DNA of 64,000 nt from NCBI GenBank assembly GCA_902524845.1, contig CABZEW010000003.1, forward strand, positions 1 through 64,000. The letters are read 5' to 3'. This DNA comes from an uncultured Alphaproteobacteria bacterium. Its GTDB lineage: Bacteria > Pseudomonadota > Alphaproteobacteria > Rhodobacterales > Rhodobacteraceae. Below the pieces are notes generated by a model. The model had not been told where the DNA came from. It made no database searches and was given only the letters and a program-made list of their open reading frames with translations. Made by a program: the position numbers and the translations under genes. Positions 9,345-17,943 of the stretch are shown piece by piece; within the stretch, counting starts at the first letter, position 1, and the number at the start of each line of letters is the position of its first letter.

Positions 9345-9824
9345 TTATTTGCCTTTTCTTTCACAGGCACTCACTCTATTACCCATATCCGCTATTTCGT
9401 CTTCCGTATTATCGGAGAAATCAAGTGAATGTACCAAAAGGCTATTTTTCTCCGTTTCAACAGTTATAGTTCCGGGAGTAAGCGTAATTGAGTTCGCAAA
9501 TATTACCTGCGCTGCATCGCTTTTAGGGGATAACGGTACATTAAACATATTTTGTTTAACCTGTATTTTTTGGCTAAGTATCGTCTTTGTAACTGTGATA
9601 TTGGATTTTAATATTTCCTTAATTAGCCAAAAACTGTATGTCGCGAGTTTGAAGGCGTTCATTTGAAACTTTATAGGTGTTTCATCAACTATCCGCATCC
9701 GTCGAAGTGTGTATAAGACAATTGAAACCGATAAAACGCCAAAAGACAGCAACAGAAAATCAAAGTGCCCAGAAAAGGCAATCCAAATTGAACTATATAA
9801 AATTGCTAACACAAGGATTTTCAT
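9345..9824 (-). CDS. mrpE: Mrp-type antiporter subunit E
   Basis: A 159-residue MnhE-domain protein, the first gene of the ten-gene antiporter operon. Two N-terminal membrane segments are followed by ANSITLTPGTITVETEKN, the conserved MnhE core, and LLVHSLD. The operon promoter must lie in the 87-bp gap to kdsA, which is divergently transcribed. Confidence 0.9.
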   Translation of the reverse strand: MKILVLAILYSSIWIAFSGHFDFLLLSFGVLSVSIVLYTLRRMRIVDETPIKFQMNAFKLATYSFWLIKEILKSNITVTKTILSQKIQVKQNMFNVPLSPKSDAAQVIFANSITLTPGTITVETEKNSLLVHSLDFSDNTEDEIADMGNRVSACERKGK

Positions 9825-9911
9825 AATAATTTCAACCTTTTCAAAAATTCAGAAATGCCGTACATATAAGATTATTAACAGTAAATAAGTAAATTAAAAC
9901 AAGAGATTTAT

Positions 9912-10757
9912 ATGAATAATAACAAGCTCACTCATCATACAATTAAATTGAATGGTTTAGAAATCTCAAATAAACGTCCACTCACACTTATTTCTGGTCC
10001 TTGCCAGCTAGAAAGCCTGGAACATGCTATGATGATCGCTGAAATGCTAATAGAAATCTGCGCACGTAATGATTTTAGTTTTATCTTCAAATCGTCTTTT
10101 GACAAAGCTAACCGCACGTCACATCTATCTAAACGCGGTGTTGGTATTGAGGAAGGTCTTAAAATCTTTCAAAAACTGAAGGAGAACCTAAACATATCTA
10201 TTTTGACCGATGTCCATACACCTGAACAATGCGAGTTGGTGGCAAAAGAAGTGGACATTCTTCAAATACCTGCTTTTTTATGTCGGCAGACGGATTTAAT
10301 CCTTGCAGCTAGTAGAACAAAAAAGATCGTCAACATAAAGAAGGGACAATTTCTATCTCCAACCGAGATGCTACAAGTCTGTGAAAAGTTTACGTCTACA
10401 GGCAACAAAAGTTTAACTCTTTGTGAACGAGGTACTACCTTCGGTTACAATGATTTGGTTTGCGACATGAGATCTTTAGAAATTCTTAAAAAAAGTGGCT
10501 TTCCGACCATTTTAGACATTACGCACTCCATTCAACAACCAGGAGGAAATGGTTCGGAGAGCGGTGGCTCAAGAGAGTTTATTGAAACCCTGGCAAAAGC
10601 GGGAACAGCAATTGGTATTGCTGGGGTATTTATTGAAACACATGAGAGACCCGAATTAGCTCCCTCGGATGGCGCGTCTATGCTGCCTCTCAGCCAACTC
10701 TCGGAGCTTTTGGGTAAAATTAAAGCTATTGATAATGTCGTAAAGTCTTTTGACTAA
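9912..10757 (+). CDS. kdsA: 3-deoxy-8-phosphooctulonate synthase (KDO-8-P synthase)
   Basis: Condenses phosphoenolpyruvate with arabinose-5-phosphate to KDO-8-phosphate, the first committed step toward the lipopolysaccharide inner core. The 281-residue protein shows SGPCQLES near residue 29, IFKSSFDKANR, DVHTPEQ, ERGTTFGYNDLV and DITHSIQQPGG. A Cys follows SGP where metal-independent enzymes such as the E. coli one have Asn, so this is probably the metal-dependent class. It is divergent from the antiporter operon and lies 53 bp upstream of tRNA-Gln. It implies a Gram-negative outer membrane. Confidence 0.94.
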   Translation: MNNNKLTHHTIKLNGLEISNKRPLTLISGPCQLESLEHAMMIAEMLIEICARNDFSFIFKSSFDKANRTSHLSKRGVGIEEGLKIFQKLKENLNISILTDVHTPEQCELVAKEVDILQIPAFLCRQTDLILAASRTKKIVNIKKGQFLSPTEMLQVCEKFTSTGNKSLTLCERGTTFGYNDLVCDMRSLEILKKSGFPTILDITHSIQQPGGNGSESGGSREFIETLAKAGTAIGIAGVFIETHERPELAPSDGASMLPLSQLSELLGKIKAIDNVVKSFD

Positions 10758-10810
10758 GCTTCAATTAATTTTCTTGAATCAAAAGCTCTAAGATATTACA
10801 ACAATAATGT

Positions 10811-10885
10811 TGGGGTGTAGCCAAGCGGTAAGGCAGCGGGTTTTGATCCCGTGTACCGTAGGTTCGAATCCTACCACCCCAGCCA
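10811..10885 (+). tRNA. tRNA-Gln (anticodon TTG), CCA encoded
   Basis: A full cloverleaf can be drawn. The acceptor stem is TGGGGTG/CACCCCA with discriminator G and encoded CCA at 10883-10885. The anticodon stem-loop is GCGGG-TTTTGAT-CCCGT, giving anticodon TTG. The T-arm is GTAGG-TTCGAAT-CCTAC. Its 3' 49 nt (10837-10885) recur in repeats spread over the next 30 kb, so it is probably the integration site of the island. A T-rich stretch follows. Confidence 0.97.
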
Positions 10886-10916
10886 GCTTTTTTCACTTTG
10901 TCTTTTTTTAGTCTAA

Positions 10917-12701
10917 TTAACTCCCTGCTTCCCAACCAGCTTTTATGAGACCTTCAATAAGCGTGTCTGCTAATGCAGAATTTGTAACAAAGATTTTTTT
11001 GTAATCGTCTTTCTGTTTAAGATTAGGTCTGAGGCTTAAATAAAACTTAAGTGCCTTATCAGCATCCTCATCCAAACCCAAATGTCCTAACACGGAAGCT
11101 TTGAAGCCACGATAGTGACCTGCCTTTGGAGAATGCTCAATGCATTCATCTATTAACAAGTTAGCCGAGCTATAGTTACCCAAACCCATATCTGCAAAAA
11201 ATAACCCTAATTTGTACATAATTGCTTGAGAACTTAAAGGATTGAGAGCAATGGCTTTCTCAAAATACTCTTTTGATTCAGCATAACTTCCAGAGTGAAC
11301 CATGCTTTGTCCCATTCGGTTGTAAGCATCAGGTAGGCTTGGGTTAAGTTTTATTGCTCTTTCAGCGTATTGTTTGGCTTGATCAAAAAAACCCGAGTGA
11401 AAATAGTGTTGTGCGATACTCTCCGCTGCAACAGGATCCTTAGGATCTAATTCCGCGGCTTTTTTCCCATTTTCAAGGATTTCCGCAAGAGTTTTTTTTG
11501 GATCCTTAGTTGTAAAAGATAATAGCTCTGACACACATATTTCTGCTAATAAAGAATAAGCAGCTGCCATTGAATTATCGAGCTTTATTGCTTCTTCTAA
11601 ATATCTCCTTGATGTCTCCAGAGCGGTATCTTTATGGTCCGAAGGATTCCTTTTCCCAAAAACATGGGCAGCTTTTAAGTAAAGATCCCATGCATTAAGA
11701 TTATTTGGTCTAGTTTTTTCAACTCTTTCACTCTCATAAATATTGAGCGTGGGAGCAACTTGTGCAGCTATCGCCGCTGAAACTTCATCCTGAACATCAA
11801 ATATATCTTCAACATTTTTGTCCCATTTTTCAGACCAAAGTTGATGATCCTCAGCACAATCAATCAACTGAGCAGTTATTCTGACCTTTTGTCCGCCCTT
11901 CCTGACGCTTCCTTGGACGACGTATCTCACACCAAGCTCATTCCCTACGTCTTTAACATTTATAGACTTATTTTTGTACATAAAGCTGGAATTACTAGAC
12001 GTTACCGGGAAGGTCCGCCAAAGAGATAGATTATTAATTATATCTTCCGTGATTCCATCTACAAAATAATCTTGATCTGGGTCATTACTTTGATTTTGAA
12101 AGGGGAGAACAGCGATAGAAGCTAGCTTCTCGTCCTGATTTTTTTTGCCTTCTTTATCATTTTTCTTTTCACGTTTTTCTAATCCCTCTACTAACACGTC
12201 GTAGGCAAATACTTCTGTTTCCTTAATTTTTTGCTTACCTAAATCTTCAAAGGTCAGATCAACTTTTTGTTGAACAAAGTCATGAATGCTTTTTGACAAA
12301 CAAACACCACCAGCTTGACTAAGCGCTTCCAACCTTGCTGCCACGTTTACACCATCACCATAAAGATTGCTTCCTTCAACGATAACGTCGCCCATATTTA
12401 TTCCCAAACGGAATGTCATTTGGGACGCTTCTTCCACGATCTCATTTCTTTGTTTAATCATTTTCTGAAATTCAGTTGCACATATAACAGCAGAAACAGC
12501 ACTTTGAAATTCAGCTAAAATAGAGTCACCTGCCGTATTAAAAATCCGTCCCCCATGTTCATCAAATAGAGTTTCGAGAATATTTTTACATGATTTGAAA
12601 CTTTTAAGAGTTTGATCTTCATTTCTTTCCATTTTTTTCGAAAATCCAACTACGTCAGTTACGAAGATTACTGCAATTTTTCGGACGACATCATCTTGCA
12701 T
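10917..12701 (-). CDS. Class III adenylate/guanylate cyclase with TolB-like and TPR domains
   Basis: A 594-residue protein. Residues about 8-165 are a class III nucleotide cyclase domain: metal Asp in VTDVVGFS and in NTAGDSILAEF, plus GDGVNVAARLE with the conserved Asn and Arg. A charged linker near 175-190 precedes a TolB-like segment (about 192-310, IAVLPFQNQSNDPDQDYFVDG) and then TPR-type repeats to the end. No signal peptide or membrane helix is evident, so it is probably cytosolic. It probably makes cAMP or cGMP. It is the sole gene of the first cassette, between the tRNA and repeat 1. A paralogue with the same architecture lies at 57893-59656. Confidence 0.88.
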   Translation of the reverse strand: MQDDVVRKIAVIFVTDVVGFSKKMERNEDQTLKSFKSCKNILETLFDEHGGRIFNTAGDSILAEFQSAVSAVICATEFQKMIKQRNEIVEEASQMTFRLGINMGDVIVEGSNLYGDGVNVAARLEALSQAGGVCLSKSIHDFVQQKVDLTFEDLGKQKIKETEVFAYDVLVEGLEKREKKNDKEGKKNQDEKLASIAVLPFQNQSNDPDQDYFVDGITEDIINNLSLWRTFPVTSSNSSFMYKNKSINVKDVGNELGVRYVVQGSVRKGGQKVRITAQLIDCAEDHQLWSEKWDKNVEDIFDVQDEVSAAIAAQVAPTLNIYESERVEKTRPNNLNAWDLYLKAAHVFGKRNPSDHKDTALETSRRYLEEAIKLDNSMAAAYSLLAEICVSELLSFTTKDPKKTLAEILENGKKAAELDPKDPVAAESIAQHYFHSGFFDQAKQYAERAIKLNPSLPDAYNRMGQSMVHSGSYAESKEYFEKAIALNPLSSQAIMYKLGLFFADMGLGNYSSANLLIDECIEHSPKAGHYRGFKASVLGHLGLDEDADKALKFYLSLRPNLKQKDDYKKIFVTNSALADTLIEGLIKAGWEAGS

Positions 12702-12800
12702 TTTTTCCCCTACAGCTACAGCAAAATATTTATTTCCTAAGTACCTTAAATCTACTTAACTTTTCTTATACTCAAAAGTACATATAAAATTCTAAAATTT

Positions 12801-12968
12801 GACAACACTTTTGACAACAGTTTTCGTGATTTTCCTGATAACGCATAAGAAACATGAGAAGGATAAGAACTATTTTAAAGAGTTATGAGAATTCTGATAA
12901 CTCCTGATAACAATATCCACGGGTTTTGATCCCGTGTACCGTAGGTTCGAATCCTACCACCCCAGCCA
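12801..12968 (+). repeat. tRNA-Gln-derived repeat, copy R1
   Basis: A 168-bp copy. Bases 12801-12919 are the conserved non-tRNA block: two direct repeats of TTTTGACAACA at its left edge, then three TGATAAC repeats. Bases 12920-12968 match the 3' 49 nt of tRNA-Gln without a mismatch. The base pairs flanking the anticodon loop extend into the element side (CACGGG-TTTTGAT-CCCGTG). The tRNA 5' half is absent, so this cannot be a functional tRNA. Confidence 0.95.
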
Positions 12969-13027
12969 TGTGTCTCCAAAAATTTATTGGCGCTATCGGC
13001 TCTATTAATCTTGGACAATTGCTTATT

Positions 13028-14320
13028 TCATTTATGGAGTTCCCATGAATTTAGTATACGTGGAACCTTTAAACTTTCTCCAATAAATTTCGAAATTTGC
13101 AACAATTTTTCATCTTCTCCAAAACGACCGACAATCTGAATGGAATAGGGTAAATTGTTTTTATTGATTCCTGTCGGAATAGCAATAACTGGCAGTCCTA
13201 TGTAACTCCAAATAGAATTCATTCTGAAATCTCCAGTTGAGTCAATTCCAAATGGAGCCACATCTGGTGCAACGGGAGCAATCCAAATATCAATTCCCTT
13301 TTTTATCATTAACATTTGGAGAAGCTTTCTATCTTTCCTTGACCTATTAGTTAAAGAAGTGAAGTCTTCAGGAGAAATTTTTTTGCCTGCCTCAATCGTT
13401 TTTCTTACTATAGGTCCATATAATTCTTTATATCTCTGAAACCAGACTGAATGAACTTTATAAAGTTCAGCAAATGTAATTTCGTCAATTTTACGATTAT
13501 AGCTTTCTATATCTCTTACCAACTCCAAATTTTTAATATAAAATTTTTCTTTTAATAGTTGAATGGTATCGAGGAATTGTTTCAAAACGTTTGGTTTAGA
13601 TAAGTTAATGTACGAACCTTCAGGAATACCAATAGAGATATTCTTAATTACCTTAGGCTTTTGAAAACGCCAACCGTCAACTATAAGAGGCAATACTTTT
13701 TCCAACACATCTAAATCACTTGTGCATAAACCAACGTGATCCATTGAATTTGAAAAAAGTAATACGCCATCCCTACTTATACGACCAAAGCTTGGCTTAT
13801 ACCCAACAACACCGCAATATCCTGCTGGCCTGATCACTGAGCCAGAGGTCTGAGTTCCAATAGCAATATCACAAAATCCTGCAGCAACTGATGCTCCTGA
13901 CCCACTAGACGAACCACCAGGAGTATGGAAAAGGTTACGAGGATTTCGAGTTTCACCTGGATCAGATACTGCAAACTCAGCAGTAACGGTCTTCCCCGCA
14001 AATATTGCTCCAGCATTTAATAACTTTGAAACGCAACTAGCTTGGGATCCTTTAAATAATTCAGAAGGTAGTAAAGAACCACATCTCGTTGGATAACCAT
14101 CAACATTAATAATATCTTTCACCCCAAATAATAGGTCTTTTAAAGGAAATTTAATGCTTGCTTTAGATTGGTTTTTGGTCCAATCCTCAAGAATTCGATC
14201 ATTGTCGAATGTACCTTTAACAAAAGACTTTACCCTGCCTTCATATTTATTAATGTGCTCTATTCTTTTTTTCATAACTAGTGGTTGTAATTTTGCACAA
14301 AGACCGAGCGGTTTATTCAA
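13028..14320 (-). CDS. Amidase signature family hydrolase
   Basis: A 430-residue cytosolic amidase. The Ser-cisSer-Lys triad can be placed at Lys68 (FGVKDIINVDG), a Ser in GGSSSGS (residues 135-141) and nucleophile Ser161 in TQTSGSVIRP. These match the amidase-signature family; the substrate cannot be read from sequence. It lies 37 bp upstream of, and codirectional with, a ureohydrolase gene. A regulator, ABC transporter and second ureohydrolase follow on the other strand. A role in degrading an imported amide or guanidino compound is inferred from that context. Met16 is an alternative start. Confidence 0.87.
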   Translation of the reverse strand: MNKPLGLCAKLQPLVMKKRIEHINKYEGRVKSFVKGTFDNDRILEDWTKNQSKASIKFPLKDLLFGVKDIINVDGYPTRCGSLLPSELFKGSQASCVSKLLNAGAIFAGKTVTAEFAVSDPGETRNPRNLFHTPGGSSSGSGASVAAGFCDIAIGTQTSGSVIRPAGYCGVVGYKPSFGRISRDGVLLFSNSMDHVGLCTSDLDVLEKVLPLIVDGWRFQKPKVIKNISIGIPEGSYINLSKPNVLKQFLDTIQLLKEKFYIKNLELVRDIESYNRKIDEITFAELYKVHSVWFQRYKELYGPIVRKTIEAGKKISPEDFTSLTNRSRKDRKLLQMLMIKKGIDIWIAPVAPDVAPFGIDSTGDFRMNSIWSYIGLPVIAIPTGINKNNLPYSIQIVGRFGEDEKLLQISKFIGESLKVPRILNSWELHK

Positions 14321-14357
14321 TCAATTATTAAAGTACGGAACAGGAGGTGCGCTTTGT

Positions 14358-15326
14358 TTACTTACTATCATAGTAACCAGCCCTAACCATAGCACCAATA
14401 AAATTACAAATAAGTCTCTCTGCATGAATCGCTGTGGTATTTCCTTTTTCAAAAGAAGGTGATATTTCCACTAAATCAAACCCTATAACCCTTCCTTTCT
14501 TCACTATTCCATGGACTAATTCCCTTATTTGCAACCAATTTAACCCACCAGGAGTAGGTGCATTAACTGCTGGCATTATTGTTGGATCCATGCCGTCAGC
14601 ATCAACTGTCATGTAAAAATTTACATCATCTGGTATTCTTTCAAGTATTGCTTTTATACCTAAATCGTGAACTTCATACGCACTAATGAGATTAGCTCCA
14701 TATGCATTTGCGTCATCATACTCTTGCTGCCTTCCGCTTCCTACACCCCTCAATCCAATTTGATATATAGAAGAGATTGATTTTAATTCGGAGGCTCTCT
14801 TTATTGGACTAGAATAACCTTCTTTTTCACCATTTACCTCATCTCTCCAATCCATGTGAGCATCTATTTGAATTAGGACGACAGGTTTATCATCAGGTAT
14901 TGCTCTCATTATTGGAATGGGTATCCCATGATCGCCGCCAATACAAATAAGTGTCGCACCCGAGTCAAAAATCTTTTTTGCTACCTTTTCAGCTCTTCTA
15001 TAATGTTCCCTTGGATCCCTAAAATCTGCTGTAACATTTCCGCAATCAACAATTTTAATGTTTTTATTATTTAACAATGGTCCTCCAAGATCCCAATCGA
15101 AATGTTTTAAGGTTCTTGGCTCATCCCAAGCAGCATCTTGAGCATTTTGTCTTAACATATCTGGTGCGATGCTTTGATCGTTAGATAATTCATTAGGATA
15201 ATATGGCAAACCATAAGGGACGCCTAAAATAACTATATCTGCGTCTAAATTATCTAAATCTAAATTTAAAGGAAACCCTAACAAGCCTCTTGAGTTTCCC
15301 TTCGGTAGTTCTGTCAAAGGCAGCAT
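14358..15326 (-). CDS. Ureohydrolase (agmatinase/arginase family), copy 1
   Basis: A 322-residue binuclear manganese hydrolase releasing urea from a guanidino compound. Metal ligands are visible: His133 (GGDHG), Asp155/His157/Asp159 (DAHMDWRD) and Asp242/Asp244 (VDADGMDP). The loop after the last ligands, PTIMPAVNAPTPGG, differs from the usual PxxAPGTGTPxPGG. Substrate preference may therefore not be agmatine. It shares a strand with the amidase and lies divergent from the regulator at 15560. A paralogue is at 19436-20392. Confidence 0.87.
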   Translation of the reverse strand: MLPLTELPKGNSRGLLGFPLNLDLDNLDADIVILGVPYGLPYYPNELSNDQSIAPDMLRQNAQDAAWDEPRTLKHFDWDLGGPLLNNKNIKIVDCGNVTADFRDPREHYRRAEKVAKKIFDSGATLICIGGDHGIPIPIMRAIPDDKPVVLIQIDAHMDWRDEVNGEKEGYSSPIKRASELKSISSIYQIGLRGVGSGRQQEYDDANAYGANLISAYEVHDLGIKAILERIPDDVNFYMTVDADGMDPTIMPAVNAPTPGGLNWLQIRELVHGIVKKGRVIGFDLVEISPSFEKGNTTAIHAERLICNFIGAMVRAGYYDSK

Positions 15327-15559
15327 AATGCTTATTTTCTCACTTTCAATTTTTCAAACCTGCGTTCCTAAATTTTCTTAGTATAATTTAATAGCATACA
15401 AACAGTACTTCGTATTCCAATTACGAGAGTTAATTAATTTTAGCAAAACTTAAATAACTTGACTTAAATTATAATTTATACACTAAATGTTAATTAGTCT
15501 GCTACAATTGTATTTTGTTATTAATTCTGAGGTTTGTGGTCATAGAATAAGGAGGGAAG

Positions 15560-16129
15560 ATGGCTCCAGCAAATAGTATTCAAGTTAAATCACCTAATCA
15601 CCAAGAAAGAAGAGACCCACGGTTAAGAAACGGATCAAAAAGCACGGATTTTCGTTTCAACCCTCTACAAGATAAAAATTTTATAAAAAACAACGAAATT
15701 ATGGCTGGGCTCGCATTAGGAGAACTAGAAATGTGGATTCATAGATTCATCGGAAAGCCAAGCCAGATTGAAGAATTTGAAGATATTGGAACTTGGTGTA
15801 ACAAAAGTAACGCTAGAGTGTATTTTATGAACCTTATTTTTTATAATTATTTTGGCGGCCTAGTAACAACTAAAAGTATAGTGAGTAATCAAGTTATGAT
15901 TACTAGGAAGGCAGCCAGTGATATGGTAGACAGTGCTGTTGAAATAGGAATTGTTGAATATTATTCGGATAAAGAATTCAGAGCAACGGCTAAATATATT
16001 GAATATTACTTAAGCTACACAAGACTGGTAGCAAAGTCATACATTCCCAAATTAACTAAATTATTGACACAATTAAATGCAATAAACAATGTACCTAACG
16101 CAATGGAAACATTCAAAATCAGAGAATAG
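15560..16129 (+). CDS. Putative winged-helix (MarR-like) transcriptional regulator
   Basis: A 189-residue soluble protein. Residues about 90-165 look like a winged helix: TTKSIVSNQVMITRKAASDMVDSAVEIGIVEYY places a recognition helix before a wing. The arrangement resembles the regulator at 28386-28841 (SDFSRPTVNSTIHDALELRYIEE). It has a strong ribosome-binding site (AAGGAGGGAAG) and lies divergent from the ureohydrolase-amidase pair and upstream of the ABC transporter. It probably controls that cassette. Assignment rests on predicted fold and context only. Confidence 0.6.
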   Translation: MAPANSIQVKSPNHQERRDPRLRNGSKSTDFRFNPLQDKNFIKNNEIMAGLALGELEMWIHRFIGKPSQIEEFEDIGTWCNKSNARVYFMNLIFYNYFGGLVTTKSIVSNQVMITRKAASDMVDSAVEIGIVEYYSDKEFRATAKYIEYYLSYTRLVAKSYIPKLTKLLTQLNAINNVPNAMETFKIRE

Positions 16130-16157
16130 TGAGTAACCATATGGTTGTTTACTCACT
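16128..16157 (+). promoter_or_regulatory. Inverted repeat AGTGAGTAA...TTACTCACT
   Basis: Nine-base arms (16128-16136 and 16149-16157) overlap the stop codon of the regulator gene and precede the transporter operon by about 200 bp. No T-run follows, so it is a poor intrinsic terminator. It could be an operator for the adjacent regulator or an mRNA 3' stem. Function is not established. Confidence 0.45.
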
Positions 16158-16351
16158 ATACATGTGAAAAAAAAAACGTTTTATTTCTTTTTTCCAGTGT
16201 TACTTTTAAAGCATGAGCAAAATTTCTAGCTCTTAAAAAGGGGAGTTGTTGCATTGGATGACCTGCGTTTATCTAGAATTTGATATCAGCGGAGCCTCAA
16301 GCAAGAAGATTCGACAAAAAATGAAATTTAACTTTTTAAGGAGATAATTAA

Positions 16352-17197
16352 ATGAATAGTAATAAAGTGTTAGCATTTTTACGATTACTTGTGTCTTTGT
16401 CCATAATTTTCACTGGATCAAGCGTTTTTGCGGAAACTACATTTGAAAAAATCAAACGAACCGGAAAAGTTACGGTTGGAACAGAGGCTGCCTTCCCTCC
16501 ATTCGAATTTGTGGAGGACGGTAAAATAGTTGGTTATGGAAAAGATATACTTGATTATATTGTAGCGGACATGAATGTTGAGTTAAATCAACTAGATCTA
16601 CCTTGGCAAGGAATTCTTCCTGGAGTTCTAGCGGGCAAATTTGACTTTGTTGCTACCAGTGTGAGTATCCGTACTGAAAGAGCAAAAAAATATGCTTTTA
16701 CTGTCCCTATAGCTGAAGGCACTAACTGGGTTATGAAACGTAGTGGTGATGCTTCAATAAACAGCCCAGATGATTTGTCAGGTAAGGTTGTGTGCACTCA
16801 ACTTGCTTCCGGTAGCGAAAAAGCTACTAAAGAATGGGAAGAAGATATGAAATCCAGAGGCTTAAAAGGTTTTAAGGAACTAAAATTATTCACAGCGCAC
16901 CCAGAAGCTACCTTAGCTCTTGCAAATGGAACTTGTGATGCTCAGACTCAAACTGTTCCAAACTTAGCTGTAGTGTCAAAGAAGCAAAAAGGAGTATTCG
17001 AATTAGTAGGTCCAATTACTGACAAAACCTATATGGCTTGGGTTACTAGACCGGAAGATACTGATTTGAGAGATTATATAAGCTCAAAGATACTTGAAAT
17101 GCGTGATAAGGGCCTAATAGATGAAATACAAGACAAATGGTTTGGGTTTAGAATGCCTATTCCGAGCGAAGGTCATCTGCCTGAAGGCGCCCTTTAG
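16352..17197 (+). CDS. Amino-acid-type ABC transporter substrate-binding protein
   Basis: A 281-residue periplasmic protein with an N-terminal signal peptide (hydrophobic FLRLLVSLSIIFTGSSVFA, cleavage after FAE). The SBP family 3 core begins at GKVTVGTEAAFPPFEFVEDG and includes the ligand-binding Arg region SIRTERAK. Family members bind polar amino acids or related cations. It heads an operon with two permeases, an ATPase and a ureohydrolase. That suggests an arginine- or guanidino-like ligand, an inference from gene order. A stem-loop follows the stop. Confidence 0.88.
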   Translation: MNSNKVLAFLRLLVSLSIIFTGSSVFAETTFEKIKRTGKVTVGTEAAFPPFEFVEDGKIVGYGKDILDYIVADMNVELNQLDLPWQGILPGVLAGKFDFVATSVSIRTERAKKYAFTVPIAEGTNWVMKRSGDASINSPDDLSGKVVCTQLASGSEKATKEWEEDMKSRGLKGFKELKLFTAHPEATLALANGTCDAQTQTVPNLAVVSKKQKGVFELVGPITDKTYMAWVTRPEDTDLRDYISSKILEMRDKGLIDEIQDKWFGFRMPIPSEGHLPEGAL

Positions 17198-17208
17198 TTA
17201 CAAAAAGT

Positions 17209-17245
17209 CGTAGGATTGTCTCGACGCCTTACAGGCAATCCTACG
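17209..17245 (+). terminator. Stem-loop between binding protein and permease genes
   Basis: Perfect 10-bp arms CGTAGGATTG (17209-17218) and CAATCCTACG (17236-17245), followed by a short TTT. Such partial terminators or 3' stabilisers after the binding-protein gene commonly raise its expression above that of the permeases. Only the stem is seen directly. Confidence 0.6.
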
Positions 17246-17273
17246 GTTTGATTATCATTGCAACTTTAATAAA

Positions 17274-17936
17274 ATGAAATTTGATATAAGCTATACCTTA
17301 GAAGCTTTCCCCAGGCTTTTAGAGGGTGCATTCATCACATTACAAGTTGCAATTTTAGGCTTTACTTTAAGCGTACTCCTTGCAACAACAATAACTGTCG
17401 CAAGGACCTCTCTTAATTCAAAGATTTTTAATTCTATACTTGCCTTCTATATCAGTTTCATAAGAGGCACACCTATTCTGGTTCAAATTTTTCTTGTGTA
17501 CTATGTTCTCCCAGTTTTTGGTTTAAATCTCGGACCGTTTACAGCAGGTATTGTAGCAATAACTTTAAACAGTGCGGCATTTGTCACAGAAATCTTAAGA
17601 GGTGGATTAGCCTCTGTGCCAGTAGGTCAATTTGAAGCCGCGAAATCACTTGGGATTTCTGGATATGCTTTATGGAGAAAAATAATTCTTCCTCAAACAT
17701 TCATAACCTCAATTCCACCATTAGTGAATGAATTTACTATGGTTCTAAAAGCCACGGCTTTACTTTCTCTAATCACTGTTGTTGAGTTAATGCGCGTTTC
17801 ACAACAAATTTATAGTGCAAATTATCACCCCGTTGAGGTCTTAAGCGGTGCTTTTGTGATTTATTTTTTAATGTGTTTCGTTGTAAGCCGAAGTTCTGTC
17901 TTTTTGGAAAACAGATTTAAAGTGAAAAGAGCTTGA
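17274..17936 (+). CDS. Amino-acid ABC transporter permease, first subunit
   Basis: A 220-residue His/Glu/Gln-type permease with about five membrane helices. The EAA-loop motif is QFEAAKSLGISGYALWRKIILPQ, which docks to the ATPase (core residues EAAKSLGIS...ILPQ). FIRGTPILVQIF is also typical of this family. It lies eight bases before its partner permease at 17944, with which it would form a heterodimer. Confidence 0.9.
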   Translation: MKFDISYTLEAFPRLLEGAFITLQVAILGFTLSVLLATTITVARTSLNSKIFNSILAFYISFIRGTPILVQIFLVYYVLPVFGLNLGPFTAGIVAITLNSAAFVTEILRGGLASVPVGQFEAAKSLGISGYALWRKIILPQTFITSIPPLVNEFTMVLKATALLSLITVVELMRVSQQIYSANYHPVEVLSGAFVIYFLMCFVVSRSSVFLENRFKVKRA

Positions 17937-17943
17937 AAAATTT

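Noticed and set aside
12920-12968. Additional functional tRNA-Gln genes at the repeats
   Set aside because: Each copy lacks the acceptor 5' strand and the D-arm, so no cloverleaf can form. Only 10811-10885 is a complete tRNA.
16128-16157. Rho-independent terminator of the regulator gene
   Set aside because: The stem is good but is followed by an A-rich, not T-rich, stretch on the coding strand. It is listed as a regulatory inverted repeat instead.
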